This document shows, piece after piece, positions 1-12,390 of a stretch of DNA of 64,000 bases. Position numbers and translations under genes: made by a program. Origin of the DNA: Nocardia transvalensis NBRC 15921 (GTDB lineage: Bacteria > Actinomycetota > Actinomycetes > Mycobacteriales > Mycobacteriaceae); assembly GCF_000308875.1 (NCBI RefSeq), contig NZ_BAGL01000013.1:62001-126000 (forward strand). Reading direction: 5' to 3'. Each line of letters begins with the position of its first letter. The stretch's first letter is position 1. The notes beneath the pieces are model-generated. The model was not told the DNA's origin. It searched no databases and saw nothing but the letters and a program-made list of their open reading frames with translations.

Positions 1-3000
1 AGGCCACCGTCGCCGGCTTCGCGGAACGGCTCGTCGCACTGTTCGACGCGATCACCACCGATCCGGCCCAACCCGTCGGCGATATCGACCTGCTGCGGTC
101 CGACGAGCGGGCGCGAATCCTGCACGACTGGAACGACACCCGCTATCCGGTCGAGCCCGAGTTACTGCTGGACGGCTACCGGGACGCGGTCACCCGATAC
201 CCGGACGCGGTGGCGGTCGCCTACGAGGGCGAGGAACTGACCTACGCGGAGTTCGACGCCCGCGTGAACCGGCTGGCGCGGCTGCTGATCTCGCGTGATG
301 TCGGCCCGGAAGCGTTGGTGGGGCTGGCGATCCGGCGGTCGCCGGAACTGGTCGTCGCCATGTACGCCGTCGTCGCGGCGGGCGGGGCGTACGTGCCGCT
401 GGATCCCGATCATCCGGCCGAGCGGATCGCGCACATTCTCGACACCGCGCGCCCGGCCTGTGTCCTCACCACCGTCGCGGATGCCGTTGCCGTGCCGGAG
501 GATACGCCGGTGCTGCGGCTGGACACCGTGGATCTCGGCGGCTTCGACGCCGCGCCCGTGCGGCCCGATGAGCTGCGTCGCCCGCTCCGGCCGGAGCACC
601 CCGCCTACGTCATCTTCACCTCGGGATCGACCGGCCGCCCCAAGGGCGTGGCCGTCTCGCACGCCGCCATCCACAATCAGATCACCTGGATGCTGGCGGC
701 GTACCCGCTGAGCACGGGCGATGTGTACCTGCAGAAGACCGCGACCACGTTCGACGTGTCGCTGTGGGGCTACTTCATGCCGCTGCGCACGGGCGCGAAG
801 CTGGTCGTCGCCACCCACGACGGGCACCGCGATCCGGCCTACATCGCCGAAACCATTGCGGCCCACGGTGTCACCGTCACCGACTTCGTGCCCTCGATGC
901 TGTCGGTCTTCGCCGCCCACGCCGCGCCCGGCGCGTGTTCGACGTTGCAGGACCTCTTCGTGATCGGCGAGGCGCTGCCGCCGGAGACGGTCGACGCCGT
1001 GCGCCGCGTCTGCGATGCGCGAGTGCACAACCTGTACGGCCCGACCGAGGCCGCGGTCTCGGTCACCTACTGGCCGGCCCAGGTCTCCGACCGGTCGAGC
1101 GTGCCGATCGGGTTGCCGCAGTGGAACACCCAGGTCTACGTGCTGGACGCCCGGTTGCGGCCGGTGCTGCCCGGCGTGCCCGGCGAGCTGTATCTCGCGG
1201 GGGAGCAGCTGGCCCGCGGATACGTCGCGCGGCCCGATCTGACCGCGGACCGTTTTGTAGCCAATCCTTTTGGGGACAACGGCGCTCGCATGTACCGGAC
1301 CGGCGATCTGGTGGTCTGGCGTGAGGCCGAGGGCGAGCTACCCGCGCGCCTGGATTATCTGGGCCGCACCGATTTCCAGGTGAAGTTCCGCGGTCAGCGG
1401 ATCGAGCTGGGCGAGATCGAGGCGGCGCTGCTGGCGCGGCCCGAGGTGAACCAGGCGGTGGCGCTGGTGCGCCCGTCCGAGCTGGGCGACCGGCTCGTCG
1501 CGTATGCCGTACCGGCGCCGGGTGATTCGATCGATCAGGACGCGCTGCGCTCGGCGCTGGCGGAAACCCTTCCGGCATACATGGTCCCGGAAACACTTGT
1601 GACATTGCCGGAGTTCCCGCTCAATGCCAGCGGCAAGCTGGACCGCAAGGCGCTCCCCGAGCCGGCCTACGCCGCACGGGAATTCCGCGCCCCGGCGACG
1701 CCCGTGGAGGAGATCGTCGCCGAGATCTTCGCCGCGGTGCTCGGGGTGGAGCGGGTCGGCGCGGACGACGATTTCTTCGCCCTCGGCGGCAATTCGCTGG
1801 TGGCCACCCAGGTGGTCGCGCGGCTCGGGGCGGCCGTCGACGGCCGGGTGCCGGTGCGCGCCCTCTTCGAAACGCCGACGGTGGCCGGATTGGCCGCTTC
1901 GGTCGAATCGCAGGCCCGCGAGCGGCCCCGGATCCCGCTCGGCAGCGTGGAGCGCCCGGACCGGTTGCCGCTGTCGCTGGCACAGCAGCGGATGTGGTTC
2001 CTGAACCGCTTCGACCAGGACGCGGTGACCGCGGGTTCGGCGGCCTACAACCTGCCGTTCGCGTTGCGGCTGACCGGCCGCCTCGACGTGCGGGCGCTGT
2101 CCGAGGCGCTCGACGACGTGGTCGCGCGGCACGAGGTGCTGCGCACCGTCTACCCGGAGACCCCCGACGGCCCGGTGCAGGTGATCCTCCCGGCCGACGC
2201 CCCGCTGGGTGTGACGCCGGAACGGGTCGCTGCCGTCGAGGTCGCCACGGCGGTGCACGAATTGGCGACAACCCCGTTCGACGTGACCGCCGAGGTGCCC
2301 ATCCGGGTGCGGCTGTTCGAGATCGACGGCCCGGCAACGGATTCCGGCTCGGAGTACGTGCTGGCCGTCGTGGTGCACCACATCGCGGCGGACGGCTCGT
2401 CGGTGGCCCCGCTGGTGCGCGACGTGATGACCGCGTACGCGGCGCGCACGTCCGGCGCCGCGCCCGGCTGGTCGCCGCTCGCGGTCCAGTACGCGGACTA
2501 CGCGCTCTGGCAGCGCGCCGTGCTGGGCGACGAATCGGATGCCCATTCGATTGCGGCGCAGCAGATCGCGTACTGGCGACAGGCACTGGACGACCTGCCC
2601 GACCTGCTGGAACTACCCGCCGACCGGCCGCGCCCCGCGGTCGCGACGCTGCGGGGCGGCCGGGTCGGCTTCCGCGTCGACGCGGAGACGCACGCCGCGC
2701 TGAACGACCTGGCGCACGCCCACGGCGCGACGCTGTTCATGGTGGTGCACACGGCGCTGGCGGTGCTGCTGGCCCGCCTGTCGGGCACCGACGACGTCGC
2801 GGTGGGCACCCCGGTCGCCGGGCGCGGCGAGGCCGAACTCGACGATCTGATCGGCATGTTCGTCAATACGGTGGTGTTCCGGACGCAGGTGGATCGCGCC
2901 GAATCGTTCGCCGAGTTGCTGACGCGACAGCGGGAGACGGACCTGTCGGCCTACGCGCACGCCGACATCCCGTTCGAGCGCCTGGTGGAGGTGCTCAATC

Positions 3001-6000
3001 CGCCGCGATCCACGGCCCACCATCCGCTGTTCCAGGTCGGCCTGTCGTTCCAGAACATGGCCCGCACCTCGGTGGAGCTGCCGGACCTGACCGTGCGCGG
3101 CGTGGACGCGGAGCTGGACGTCTCCCAGTTCGACCTACATCTGATCGTCGGCGACGGATACGACGAACACGGCCGCGCGGCGGGGATCGCCGGTCACTTC
3201 ACCTATGCCACCGACCTTTTCGACGCCGCGACGGTCGAGGGCTTCGCGGACCGCCTGTCCCGCATCCTGTCCGCGGTGATCGCCGACGCCGCCGTTCCGG
3301 TGGGGGATATCGAGATCCTCACCCCGGCCGAACGCGGCCGCATTCTCGCGGGCCGCAACGACACCGCCCATCCGACGGGCGCGCCCGCGACACTGGCGAC
3401 GCTGCTGGACCGCGCCGTCGCGGCCGCGCCCGAGGCGATCGCACTGGTGGCGGATCTGCCGGATGCCGAGACGGGCCGGGCGGAGGTCACCTACGCCGAA
3501 CTCGACGTCCGGGTCAATCGCCTTGCCCGGCACCTGATCTCGCTCGGAGTCGGGCCCGAGTCCCGGGTGGCGCTCATGCTGCCGCGGTCGGTAGATCTGG
3601 TGGTGGCGATGTACGCCGTCGCCAAGGCCGGCGGCGCGTACGTGCCGATCGATCCGGACCAGCCCGCCGACCGGGTCGACTACATCCTCGAGACCGCGGA
3701 CCCGGTGTGCGTGCTGACCACCTCCGCGACCCGGCGCGTGGTGGCCGCGGGCGACAGCCGCTCGCCCGCCGTCTCCGCCGCGGTCGGCGTGCCGAAACCG
3801 GTTGTCCCGATCGGGAACGCCGCGGTGCTCGACTGGCGCGGCCGCTCCGATTCCATGCCCACCTTCCTCGCGGCGCAGATCGAATCGACCGATCCGGCGG
3901 ACGACGACGCGCCGGGACCGGTGCTGATCGCCCCGGACCTACCCGGCGATCCGGCGGCGGACTCCGCGTCGCCGCGGATCGTCCCGCTCGACGGTCTGGA
4001 CCTGTCGGCGCTGTCCGGCGAATCCGTCACCGACGTGGATCGTCCTGCGCCGCTGCGTCCGTCGAATACCGCCTACGTGATCTTCACGTCGGGCTCGACC
4101 GGCCGCCCCAAGGGCGTGGCGGTGCCGCACGCGGCGGTCGTGAACCAATTGCTGTGGAAGACCGCCGAATTCGGCCTCGACGCCGACAACGTGGTGCTGC
4201 TGAAGACCGCGGCGACCTTCGACCTGTCGGTGTGGGAGTTCTGGTCGGCCGCGGTCTCCGGCGGCCGCCTGGTCATCGCGATGGCGGACGGACATCGGGA
4301 TCCGGGATATCTCAACGATCTGATCGCGCGCGAGGGCGTCACGACCCTGCACGTGGTGCCGTCGATGCTGGACACGCTGCTGACCGACGCGGCGTCCCGC
4401 TCGGGCGGGATCGCGAACGGGCTGCGCCGGGTGCTGGCGATCGGCGAGGCGCTCCCGGGTCCGCTGGCGCAGCGGTTCCGCGCGGCGCACCGCTCGGTGG
4501 AGCTGTTCAATCTCTACGGCCCGACCGAGGCCGCGGTCTCGATCACGACCCACCGGGTGACCGATGCCGACGCGGTGTCGGTGCCGATCGGCGTCCCGGA
4601 GTGGAACAGCCGGGTGTACGTGCTGGATTCGCGGCTGCGGCCGGTGCCCGACGGCGCGTCCGGCGAACTGTATCTGGCGGGTGCGCAGCTGGCGCGCGGC
4701 TATGCGGGACGCGCGGATCTCACCGCGGATCGCTTCGTGGCCGACCCGTTCCAGCGCGGCGCGCGCATGTACCGCACCGGCGATCTGGTGGCGTGGAACA
4801 CCGACGGCGAGCTGGAGTACCGGGGCCGCACCGACTTCCAGGTGAAGGTGCGGGGTTTCCGGATCGAACTCGGCGAGATCGAGGCGGCGCTGCTGGCGCT
4901 GCCGGAGATCGCGCGGGTGGCGGTGCTGGCGCGACAGGATCGGCGCGGCGATCGGCTCGTGGCGTATCTCGTCCCGGCCGACGGTGAGGTGGACACCGCC
5001 GCGGTCCGCTCCGCGCTGAGTACGGTCCTGCCGAATTACATGGTGCCGTCGGCCTTCGTCGTGCTGGACGCCCTGCCGCTCACCGCGAACGGCAAACTCG
5101 ACCGCCGGGCGCTGCCGGAACCGGTCGCCGAGACCAGGGAGTACCGCGCTCCGCAGACCCCGGCCGAGGAGGCCCTCGCCGAGGTGATCGGCGAGGTGCT
5201 CGGGCTGGACCGCGTCGGTCTCGACGACGACTTCTTCGCCCTCGGCGGCGACAGCATCATGTCCATCCAGGTGGTGTCGCGGGCCCGCGCACGGGGCGTG
5301 ATGTTCTCGCCCCGAGACGTTTTCGCCCTCCGCACCGTCGAGGCGCTGGCCGGGGCCGCGGCCGTGGAGTCGGCCGAGGAGGAACCGCCGAGCGCCGGGC
5401 CGGTCCCGCTCACCCCGATGGCCGTGCGGCTGCTGCGTATCGATCCGACCGGGCGCGGCCGCCGCGCCGTCGCCCTCGACATCCCCGACGATTGCACCGC
5501 CGACCGGGTCCTCGCGGCGGTGCAGGCGCTGCTCGACCGGCACCCGATGCTGTCGGCGCGCATCGAAACGCCCGACGGCGAGGGCATTCCCGCACCGGCC
5601 GGAGGGGCCGCGAGCCCGTTCGGCCCGCCGGTGGGGGTGCGAATCCCGTCGGTCGTGGCGGACGGGGCCGACCGCGAATCCGACGGCGAGGACGCCGAGC
5701 CCGGCCCGGCGACCTGGGCCGACCACGTCACCGAATTCCTGCCCGTCATCCAGCCCGGCCAGGATTTCGACGCCGCGACCACCCTGCTGCCGACGGTGCC
5801 CGCCGAGGCCGCGACCGAATTCCTGCCCGTCGTCACGGCCGCGGGGTTCGAGGCCGGCGCCCGCTTCGTCCGGCGCGACGACGTCGAGGAACCCGATGCG
5901 GTGCTGGTCGTTCCCGATACCGGCCCGGAGGCGTCGCTGCGGCCGTTCGCGCCCGCCGCCAATGTCACCGAGGTCGCCGTCCGCGCGCTGTCCGCCGAAC

Positions 6001-9000
6001 TGGACCCGGCGTCCGGCCACAACATCCGCTTCGGCCTGATCGCCCCGGCGGACGACACGGAATACGAAGGTGCACAGGACCTGACGACCACCCTGGTCGT
6101 GGTCGCCACCGAGCTGATCGTCGACGACGTCTCCTGGCGGATCATCGTCGACGAGCTGTCGGCCGCCTGGTCCGGAAGCGACACCCACACCCCGGTTCCG
6201 GCGGGCGCGGCGACGAGCGTGGCGCGCGCCCTGGCCGACTACGCCACCGACCCCGACACCATCACCGAAACCAGTTGGTGGAAGCGGACACTGGGCGGCA
6301 TACCCGCCGACCTCCCGGCCGGTGAGCTGGATCCGGCGGCGCGCGGCCGCGTCTCGCTGGTGATCACCGCGGAGGGCGCGGCGGCGGTCGCCGCGGTGGC
6401 CGCCGCCTATCACGCCACGATCGAGGAGGTGCTGCTCGCGGCCCTCGCCCTGTCGCTGGAACCGTCGCAGCGCGGACCCGCCGCCGAGGTCGTCGGCCCG
6501 GTCGTGCAGCTCCGCGCCGACGGCCGCGCGGTGGCCGGTCCCGAATTCGCGGGCGCCGTGGGCGGTTTCACCGCCGCCTACCCGTTCGTGCTGGGCCTCG
6601 ACGATATCGACGCCGAGGACGCGCTGCTGGGCGGACCGGCCGCGGGCGAGGTCATCGTCCAGGTGAAGGAGCGCCGCCGCACCGTGCCCGGCCGCGGCGC
6701 CGGCTACGGCCCGCTGCGCTACCTGAACCCCGAGACCGCCGCCGAACTGGCCGCGCTCACCCAGGGGCGCTTCGCCTTCCGCTATCGCGATCTGCGTCCC
6801 GCCACCGCCTTCGCGGATCCGGCGCCCGCCGATCTGTACCTCGACATCTCCATCGACGCCACCGCCGACAGCCTGCTGGCCCGATTCGACTACGCGGCCG
6901 AGGTATTGAGCGTCGAGCAGGTGAAAGACCTGGCCGGGCAGTGGGTCCGGGCGCTCGGCGGACTGGCCGAACACGGCGCGCACGACGGCGTGGGCGGATT
7001 CACCCCGACCGATTTCCCGCTGGTTCGGCTGGCACAGAACGACATCGACCGGCTGGCGCACGACTACCCGAACCTCGCCGACGTCTGGCCGGTGACGCCG
7101 CTGCAGTCCGGCATGCTCTTCCACGCGTTGCTGGCCGACACCTCCGTCGACCTTTACACCACGCAGTTCACCGCCGACCTGAGCGGCAGCGTGGACGCCG
7201 CGCGCCTGCGCGAGGCCGCGCAGGCGGTGCTGGACCGGCACGAGAACCTGCGCGTGGCCTTCGCCGAGGACGCGGACGGCAACCCCGCGCAGCTGGTTCT
7301 CAATGGCGTCGAAGTGCCTTGGCGCACAGTCGACCTCACCGGTTTCACCGCGGCGGGCGCCGAGGCGGAGCTGGCCCGGATCACCGCGACCGACTACGCC
7401 GACCGCTTCGATATGCGCACCGCGCCGCTGCTGCGCTTCACCCTGATCCGCACGGCGAGGGAGACCTACCGGCTGCTCGCGACCAGCCATCACATCCTGC
7501 TCGACGGCTGGTCGACGCCGCTGCTCATGCGGGATCTGTTGATCCACTACGCGCTCGGCCCCGATGTGAACATCCCCGTGGTCCAGCCGTATCGCGACTA
7601 TCTGGCCTGGCTGGTGGCCCAGGATCCGGAGGCCGCCCGCGCGGCCTGGCGGCGCGCCCTCGCGGGTGTCAGCGAGCCGACCCCGCTGGCTCCGGTCGAT
7701 CCGGGCCGCGAAATCGCTTCCGGCGCCGGTGAAGTCGGCTTCGAGCTGGATGCCGAGGTGACCGGCGAGCTGACCGGGCTGGCCGCGCGCCTCGGGGTGA
7801 CGGTCAATACGGTGGTGCAGGCGGCGTGGGGTCTGCTGATCGGCCGCAGCACCGACCGCGACGACGTGATCTTCGGCGCGACGGTCTCCGGCCGGCCGCC
7901 GACGCTGCCCGGCGTCGAATCGATGGTCGGCCTGTTCGTCAACGCCATCCCGGTCCGCGTGCGCCTGGACGCCACCGAGACCCTGGACGGACTGCTGCGG
8001 CGGCTGCAAGCCGAGCAGGCGGACCTGTTCGACCACCACTACCTGGGCCTGAGCGAGATCCAGGACGCCACCGGCGTGGGCGGGCTGTTCGATTCGCTGG
8101 TGGTGTTCGAATCGTTCCCGATCGATCGCGAGGGCCTGGACCGGGCGAGCGCCGTCGACGGCATGAACGTCACCGGGGTCGAGTCGGTCAACGGCACCCA
8201 CTACCCGGTCACCGTGATGGTGTCGCTGGACGACCGGCTGCACGTCTCGCTGAAATATCTGCGCGACGTCTTCGACGAAGCGGCCGCCACCGCACTGGCA
8301 CAACGACTCTCGGCGCTCATCGGGCGTTTCGTCGCGACGCCGGAGGCGCGGATCGCCGACGTGGACGCCCTGCTCGACACCGAACGCGACGCGCTGGCCG
8401 CCGCCAATGCCACCGAGACGCCCGGCCTGCTCGGCGACGCGACGCTGATATCGCTGTTCGACGCCCAGGTGGCGAGGACACCGCAGGCCCCGGCGCTGTA
8501 TTTCGGCGGCACCACGCTGACCTACCACGAGCTGGACGTCCGCTCCCGCGCGCTCGCGGCCGACCTCGCCGACCGCGGCGTCGGACCGGAGACGCTGGTG
8601 GCCGTGGCCATGCGGCGCTCGATCGATTTCGTCGTGGCGATCTACGCGGTGCTGCGCGCGGGTGGCGGCTACGTCCCGGTGGACCCCGACCATCCGGCCG
8701 ACCGCACCGCCTTCGTCCTCATCAACACCCTGCCGGTCTGCGTGCTCACCACCACCCGCGACGGGTTCGAAACCCGCACGGGCATACCGGTCGTCGCGAT
8801 CGACACCCTCGCGGGGGATCGAGCCGGGGAGGATTTTCCGGCGGCCAGTCCCGACGCCGTCGCCTACGTCATCCACACCTCGGGTTCCACCGGCCGGCCC
8901 AAGGGCGTGATGATCACGCACCGGCAGATGGCCAACCAGTTCCGCTGGGCGCAGCGGGCCTTCCCGCACGGCACCGGGGACGTGGTCCTGCACAAGACGC

Positions 9001-10985
9001 CGATCACCTTCGACATCTCCACCTGGGAGCTGTTCTGGCCGTTGCAGACCGGCGCGGCGGTGGTGATCGCCGAACCCGACGGCCATCGCGATCCGGCCTA
9101 CCTGTCCCGGGTGATCGACGAGTATTCGGTCGGCACGGTGCATTTCGTGCCGTCGATGCTGGACGCCTTCCTCGACGCCGACGCCAACCCGACTGTGGCG
9201 CAGGGGTATCCCTCGCTGCGCCGGGTGTTCGCGGCGGGTGAGGCGCTGTCCCGGGAGACGGCCACGACCTTCGCGGCCCTGCTCGAGCGCACCGAGCTGA
9301 TCAACTGGTACGGCCCGGCCGAGGCCACCGTCGTCACCTCCTGGCCGGCACTCGAGACTGGGGGAGCGACGGTGCCGATCGGCACGCCTGTGGCGAATAC
9401 CCGTGTGCACGTGCTCGATCGACAGTTGCGGCCGGTGCCGCCGGGCGCGCCGGGTGAGCTGTATGTGGCCGGTGTTCAGCTGGCCCGCGGCTATCTCGGT
9501 GCCCCGACGCTCACGGCCGAGCGCTTCGTCGCCCACGACGGCGGCGAACGCCTGTACCGCACGGGCGATATCGTCCGCTGGCGCGACGGCGCGCTGGAGT
9601 ACCTGGGCCGCAGCGACTTCCAGGTCAAACTGCGCGGCCAGCGCATCGAACTCGGCGAGATCGAAGCCGTTCTCGCGGGCCACGATTCGGTGCGGCACGC
9701 GGTGGTCTCCCTGGTCCGCGATCGCCTGGTGGCCCATGTCGTGCCCGCTCCCGGGGCCGCGGTCGACGAGCCGGACCTGCTGGCTCACGCGCGAGCGGCG
9801 CTGCCCGCCTATATGGTTCCGGCCGCCCTCGTGGTGCTGGACGAACTGCCGCTGAACGCCAGCGGCAAGCTGGACCGTCGCGCCCTGCCGATGCCGCAGC
9901 TGTCCACCCGTCCTTATCGGGCCCCGTCGACGCCGCTGGAGCAGGCCGTGGCCGACGTGTTCGCGGCCGTCCTGGGCGTCGATCGGGTCGGCGCGGACGA
10001 CGACTTCTTCGACCTGGGCGGCAATTCGCTCATCGCCACCCGCGCGGTGCGGCGGCTGCGCGAGGCGACCGGCGGCGAGATCCGGGTGCAGTGGTTCTTC
10101 ACCGGATCCACTGTCGCGGAGCTGGCCCGCCACATCGAGAACTCGCAGTCCGACGACTTCGACTTCGATCTGGATTCGGCGGCGGCGCTGGAGGTGGTGC
10201 TGCCCATCCGCGCCGGCGGCGCGGGCGCGCCCCTGTTCTGCCTCCATCCGATGTACGGATTGTCCTGGTGCTACGCCGGATTGGTGCGCTACGTGTCCAA
10301 CCGGCCGATCGTCGGCCTGCAGTCGCCCGCGCTGTCGGAGGACGGGGACCTGCCGGAGTCGTTGGGGGAGATGGCGATCCGCTACGCGGAGGAGATCCGG
10401 CGGGTATGGCCGGACGGGCCGTACCACCTGCTCGGCTGGTCGCTGGGCGGCGTGCTGGCCCACGAGATCGCCACCATCCTGCAAGCCCAGGGCGCGCGGG
10501 TGGAGCTGGTGGCCATGCTCGACAGCCGCCTGGACATCGTCCTCACCGACTTCCACGCCGTCCTGCGCGAGGTGCTGGCCGAGATCGGGATCGGCGCGGA
10601 GATGCTGGTCGGTGACGGGGACGTGCACGACCTCAGCGAATCCGGGCTGGCCACCCTGCACGCCACGCTGCCGCCGGAACTGGTCCTGCTCACCCCGGAG
10701 CGGCTGCGCCGCATCTACCGCAGCGCCGTCCGCGCCGCCGAGCTGATCGTCGAGCACCGGCCCGGGGTGTACCGCGGCCGCCTCGACTACTTCTCGGCCC
10801 AGGGACGCGAGTCGGGAGCCGGGAACTGGCGCGACTACGTCGACGGCGAGATCGTCGATTACCCGGTCGCCGCCGTGCACGAGGAGATGGTCGCCCCGGA
10901 GGCCATGGCGCAGATCGGCCCCCAGCTCAGAAAACGGCTGGCTACCGGGGGCGACGGCATTGTGCGGAAGACCGATCGGGCATGA
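1..10985 (+). CDS. Giant non-ribosomal peptide synthetase, 5' end outside the window
   Basis: The reading frame is open from the first base and begins with the tail of a condensation domain, so the first ATG at 210 is internal. Visible order: C end (1-120); A1 (SGSTG core near 620); PCP1 (GGNSL near 1785); C2 (HHIAADGSS near 2375); A2 (core near 4090); PCP2 (GGDSI near 5245); E (5400-7020); C3 (HHILLDGWS near 7488); A3 (core near 8878); PCP3 (GGNSL near 10020); thioesterase (GWSLGG near 10435, with a late His in AAVHEEM). It should extend a peptide by three residues and release it. Pocket residues read by eye are D-V-W-D-F-I-L-V-S (A1), D-L-W-H-L-I-L-V-S (A2) and D-I-W-H-F-A-W-V-V (A3); none gives a substrate I would name. 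Odd points: the E domain lacks its HH pair, and A2 carries a long low-complexity insert before its core. The product is unknown. Confidence 0.95.
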   Translation, partial: ATVAGFAERLVALFDAITTDPAQPVGDIDLLRSDERARILHDWNDTRYPVEPELLLDGYRDAVTRYPDAVAVAYEGEELTYAEFDARVNRLARLLISRDVGPEALVGLAIRRSPELVVAMYAVVAAGGAYVPLDPDHPAERIAHILDTARPACVLTTVADAVAVPEDTPVLRLDTVDLGGFDAAPVRPDELRRPLRPEHPAYVIFTSGSTGRPKGVAVSHAAIHNQITWMLAAYPLSTGDVYLQKTATTFDVSLWGYFMPLRTGAKLVVATHDGHRDPAYIAETIAAHGVTVTDFVPSMLSVFAAHAAPGACSTLQDLFVIGEALPPETVDAVRRVCDARVHNLYGPTEAAVSVTYWPAQVSDRSSVPIGLPQWNTQVYVLDARLRPVLPGVPGELYLAGEQLARGYVARPDLTADRFVANPFGDNGARMYRTGDLVVWREAEGELPARLDYLGRTDFQVKFRGQRIELGEIEAALLARPEVNQAVALVRPSELGDRLVAYAVPAPGDSIDQDALRSALAETLPAYMVPETLVTLPEFPLNASGKLDRKALPEPAYAAREFRAPATPVEEIVAEIFAAVLGVERVGADDDFFALGGNSLVATQVVARLGAAVDGRVPVRALFETPTVAGLAASVESQARERPRIPLGSVERPDRLPLSLAQQRMWFLNRFDQDAVTAGSAAYNLPFALRLTGRLDVRALSEALDDVVARHEVLRTVYPETPDGPVQVILPADAPLGVTPERVAAVEVATAVHELATTPFDVTAEVPIRVRLFEIDGPATDSGSEYVLAVVVHHIAADGSSVAPLVRDVMTAYAARTSGAAPGWSPLAVQYADYALWQRAVLGDESDAHSIAAQQIAYWRQALDDLPDLLELPADRPRPAVATLRGGRVGFRVDAETHAALNDLAHAHGATLFMVVHTALAVLLARLSGTDDVAVGTPVAGRGEAELDDLIGMFVNTVVFRTQVDRAESFAELLTRQRETDLSAYAHADIPFERLVEVLNPPRSTAHHPLFQVGLSFQNMARTSVELPDLTVRGVDAELDVSQFDLHLIVGDGYDEHGRAAGIAGHFTYATDLFDAATVEGFADRLSRILSAVIADAAVPVGDIEILTPAERGRILAGRNDTAHPTGAPATLATLLDRAVAAAPEAIALVADLPDAETGRAEVTYAELDVRVNRLARHLISLGVGPESRVALMLPRSVDLVVAMYAVAKAGGAYVPIDPDQPADRVDYILETADPVCVLTTSATRRVVAAGDSRSPAVSAAVGVPKPVVPIGNAAVLDWRGRSDSMPTFLAAQIESTDPADDDAPGPVLIAPDLPGDPAADSASPRIVPLDGLDLSALSGESVTDVDRPAPLRPSNTAYVIFTSGSTGRPKGVAVPHAAVVNQLLWKTAEFGLDADNVVLLKTAATFDLSVWEFWSAAVSGGRLVIAMADGHRDPGYLNDLIAREGVTTLHVVPSMLDTLLTDAASRSGGIANGLRRVLAIGEALPGPLAQRFRAAHRSVELFNLYGPTEAAVSITTHRVTDADAVSVPIGVPEWNSRVYVLDSRLRPVPDGASGELYLAGAQLARGYAGRADLTADRFVADPFQRGARMYRTGDLVAWNTDGELEYRGRTDFQVKVRGFRIELGEIEAALLALPEIARVAVLARQDRRGDRLVAYLVPADGEVDTAAVRSALSTVLPNYMVPSAFVVLDALPLTANGKLDRRALPEPVAETREYRAPQTPAEEALAEVIGEVLGLDRVGLDDDFFALGGDSIMSIQVVSRARARGVMFSPRDVFALRTVEALAGAAAVESAEEEPPSAGPVPLTPMAVRLLRIDPTGRGRRAVALDIPDDCTADRVLAAVQALLDRHPMLSARIETPDGEGIPAPAGGAASPFGPPVGVRIPSVVADGADRESDGEDAEPGPATWADHVTEFLPVIQPGQDFDAATTLLPTVPAEAATEFLPVVTAAGFEAGARFVRRDDVEEPDAVLVVPDTGPEASLRPFAPAANVTEVAVRALSAELDPASGHNIRFGLIAPADDTEYEGAQDLTTTLVVVATELIVDDVSWRIIVDELSAAWSGSDTHTPVPAGAATSVARALADYATDPDTITETSWWKRTLGGIPADLPAGELDPAARGRVSLVITAEGAAAVAAVAAAYHATIEEVLLAALALSLEPSQRGPAAEVVGPVVQLRADGRAVAGPEFAGAVGGFTAAYPFVLGLDDIDAEDALLGGPAAGEVIVQVKERRRTVPGRGAGYGPLRYLNPETAAELAALTQGRFAFRYRDLRPATAFADPAPADLYLDISIDATADSLLARFDYAAEVLSVEQVKDLAGQWVRALGGLAEHGAHDGVGGFTPTDFPLVRLAQNDIDRLAHDYPNLADVWPVTPLQSGMLFHALLADTSVDLYTTQFTADLSGSVDAARLREAAQAVLDRHENLRVAFAEDADGNPAQLVLNGVEVPWRTVDLTGFTAAGAEAELARITATDYADRFDMRTAPLLRFTLIRTARETYRLLATSHHILLDGWSTPLLMRDLLIHYALGPDVNIPVVQPYRDYLAWLVAQDPEAARAAWRRALAGVSEPTPLAPVDPGREIASGAGEVGFELDAEVTGELTGLAARLGVTVNTVVQAAWGLLIGRSTDRDDVIFGATVSGRPPTLPGVESMVGLFVNAIPVRVRLDATETLDGLLRRLQAEQADLFDHHYLGLSEIQDATGVGGLFDSLVVFESFPIDREGLDRASAVDGMNVTGVESVNGTHYPVTVMVSLDDRLHVSLKYLRDVFDEAAATALAQRLSALIGRFVATPEARIADVDALLDTERDALAAANATETPGLLGDATLISLFDAQVARTPQAPALYFGGTTLTYHELDVRSRALAADLADRGVGPETLVAVAMRRSIDFVVAIYAVLRAGGGYVPVDPDHPADRTAFVLINTLPVCVLTTTRDGFETRTGIPVVAIDTLAGDRAGEDFPAASPDAVAYVIHTSGSTGRPKGVMITHRQMANQFRWAQRAFPHGTGDVVLHKTPITFDISTWELFWPLQTGAAVVIAEPDGHRDPAYLSRVIDEYSVGTVHFVPSMLDAFLDADANPTVAQGYPSLRRVFAAGEALSRETATTFAALLERTELINWYGPAEATVVTSWPALETGGATVPIGTPVANTRVHVLDRQLRPVPPGAPGELYVAGVQLARGYLGAPTLTAERFVAHDGGERLYRTGDIVRWRDGALEYLGRSDFQVKLRGQRIELGEIEAVLAGHDSVRHAVVSLVRDRLVAHVVPAPGAAVDEPDLLAHARAALPAYMVPAALVVLDELPLNASGKLDRRALPMPQLSTRPYRAPSTPLEQAVADVFAAVLGVDRVGADDDFFDLGGNSLIATRAVRRLREATGGEIRVQWFFTGSTVAELARHIENSQSDDFDFDLDSAAALEVVLPIRAGGAGAPLFCLHPMYGLSWCYAGLVRYVSNRPIVGLQSPALSEDGDLPESLGEMAIRYAEEIRRVWPDGPYHLLGWSLGGVLAHEIATILQAQGARVELVAMLDSRLDIVLTDFHAVLREVLAEIGIGAEMLVGDGDVHDLSESGLATLHATLPPELVLLTPERLRRIYRSAVRAAELIVEHRPGVYRGRLDYFSAQGRESGAGNWRDYVDGEIVDYPVAAVHEEMVAPEAMAQIGPQLRKRLATGGDGIVRKTDRA

Positions 10986-11133
10986 TGAGGCGGTCGTTAC
11001 GTAACACTGTCCTCTGGTCGGACGACTAGAAAGACCGTAGGGTCGGGCGCGATGCTGCTCGATCCGGGGTGTCGGCACAGGGCGCCGATGGGAATCGCCG
11101 AACGAAAACAGATAGATAGCGAAGGTGTGAGCA

Positions 11134-12205
11134 TTGATTCGTCGACACTTCCGGCGTAGCGGCCTGCGTGCCGCCGCCGCGATCGCGGCAACAGGAGTAC
11201 TCGCCGGCGTCGTCGCCGGAGTGGGGCCCCACCGCGTCGGCCGACGACCCGATCATCGCCTCCAAGACGTTGCTGGGCGATCCCAAGGCCCCCGACGGGT
11301 CCTACATCTCCAAGGCCACCTACAAGGACGACCGCAACATCCGGTTGTACGTGTACTCGGCCGCCATGGACAAGACCTTCCCGGTCGACGTGCAGCGCCC
11401 GGCCGACGCCTCGGAGGCGCGCCCGACGCTGTACCTGCTCAACGGCGCCGGCGGCGGCGAGGACGAGGCCTCCTGGGTCCGCAAGACCGATATCGTCAAC
11501 GGGTTCCTGGGCGACAAGAACGTCAACGTGGTCCAGCCCATCGGCGGTAAGTGGAGCTACTACACCGACTGGCTCAAGGACGACCCGACGCTGGGCCGCA
11601 ACAAGTGGACGACCTTCTTCACCGAGGAACTGCCGCCGCTGATCGACGGCGCCCTGGGCACCAACGGCGTGAATGCCGTTGCGGGCCTGTCCACCTCGGG
11701 CACGACCGTGCTGAACCTGCCGATCCACAAGCCGGGCCTGTACAAGGCCGTCGCCGCCTACTCCGGCTGCGCGCAGACCAGCGACCCGACCGGCCGGGAA
11801 TTCGTCAAGCTCACCGTCAACACCTGGGGCGGCGGCGACGTCACGAACATGTACGGCCCGGACAACGACCCGGCCTGGGTGGAGAACGATCCCTACGTGC
11901 ACGCCGATCAGCTGCGCGGCCTGGGCCTCTACATCTCCACCGGCAACGGCCTGCCCGGTGTCCACGACACCCTCAACGGCCCGTACGCGCTGCCCGGCTC
12001 CTACGGCCTGGGCAACCAGATCCTGGTCGGCGGCGTCATCGAGGCCGGCACCAACTACTGCACCCACAACCTGCAGACCAAGCTGGACTCGCTGGGCATC
12101 CCCGCCACCTACAACTTCCGCAACTCGGGCACCCACTCCTGGGGCTACTGGCACGACGATTTCATCGACTCGTGGCCGGTCCTGTCTCGCGGCCTGGGTA
12201 TCTGA
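11134..12205 (+). pseudogene. Secreted antigen-85-like esterase/mycolyltransferase, signal peptide out of frame by one base
   Basis: A TTG at 11134, preceded by GAAGG, begins a clear signal peptide (basic MIRRHFRRSG, then an Ala/Val/Gly-rich core). The mature domain, from about DDPIIASK onward, lies in the next frame. Removing one base from the run GGGGCCCC at 11223-11230 joins them as AGVGPTASA-DDP, with a good A-S-A cleavage site. The mature part resembles the esterase-D/antigen 85 family: GLSTSG carries the nucleophile Ser, and SGTHSWGYWHDDF carries the catalytic His as in antigen 85. Such enzymes transfer mycolic acids in the cell envelope or act as secreted esterases. A GTG at 11168 in the mature frame would give a protein without an export signal. 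Either this is a sequencing error in a homopolymer or the gene is broken. It follows the NRPS gene by about 150 bases. Confidence 0.75.
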
Positions 12206-12244
12206 TCGGAGTAGGCAGGAAGTAGCCGCCCCGGCCTCCTGTAT

Positions 12245-12318
12245 CACCTACCGCCCCGACCCTCCGACCTCACCTACCGCCCCGACCCTCCGACCTCACC
12301 TACCGCCCCGACCGCCCG
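12245..12318. repeat. 26-bp direct repeat copying the 5' arm of a terminator
   Basis: Two full units (12245-12270, 12271-12296) and a partial third (12297-12318) of a CACCTACCGCCCCGACC-type sequence. Each unit contains ACCGCCCCGACC, the left arm of the hairpin that follows, while only one right arm exists. Confidence 0.85.
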
Positions 12319-12341
12319 TGCGGTCGGGGCGGTCACATTTT
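12302..12341 (+). terminator. Intrinsic terminator after the antigen-85-like gene
   Basis: A perfect 14-bp GC-rich stem (arms 12302-12315 and 12320-12333, CCGT loop) is followed by CACATTTT. It lies about 100 bases after the esterase stop codon. Confidence 0.8.
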
Positions 12342-12375
12342 CTGGGATCCTCTTAATTAAAAGTTCGGATACCCG

Positions 12376-12390
12376 TAAAATTAAGTGATG
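12376..12390 (+). promoter_or_regulatory. Candidate -10 element giving a leaderless mntH mRNA
   Basis: TAAAAT at 12376-12381 stands seven bases before ATG 12388 and no ribosome binding site is visible, so transcription would begin at or near the start codon. The surrounding stretch (TTAATTAA at 12353-12360) is unusually AT-rich for this genome. Confidence 0.4.

Noticed and set aside
210-212. ATG at 210 as the start of the giant NRPS
   Set aside because: The frame is open to the window edge and encodes the end of a condensation domain upstream of it.
1994-4987. A 997-codon plus-strand frame inside the giant NRPS
   Set aside because: It is a shadow in another frame, with Arg/Gly/Pro-rich sequence and no domain.
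3939-11078. A 2379-codon open frame on the minus strand opposite the giant NRPS
   Set aside because: It mirrors the NRPS codon structure at high GC, contains only Arg/Gly/His-rich sequence and matches no family. Other long minus-strand frames (such as 55431-58943) are the same artefact.
11168-11170. GTG 11168 as the true start of the antigen-85-like gene
   Set aside because: It would remove the signal peptide that is perfectly encoded just upstream in the neighbouring frame; a one-base error explains the data better.
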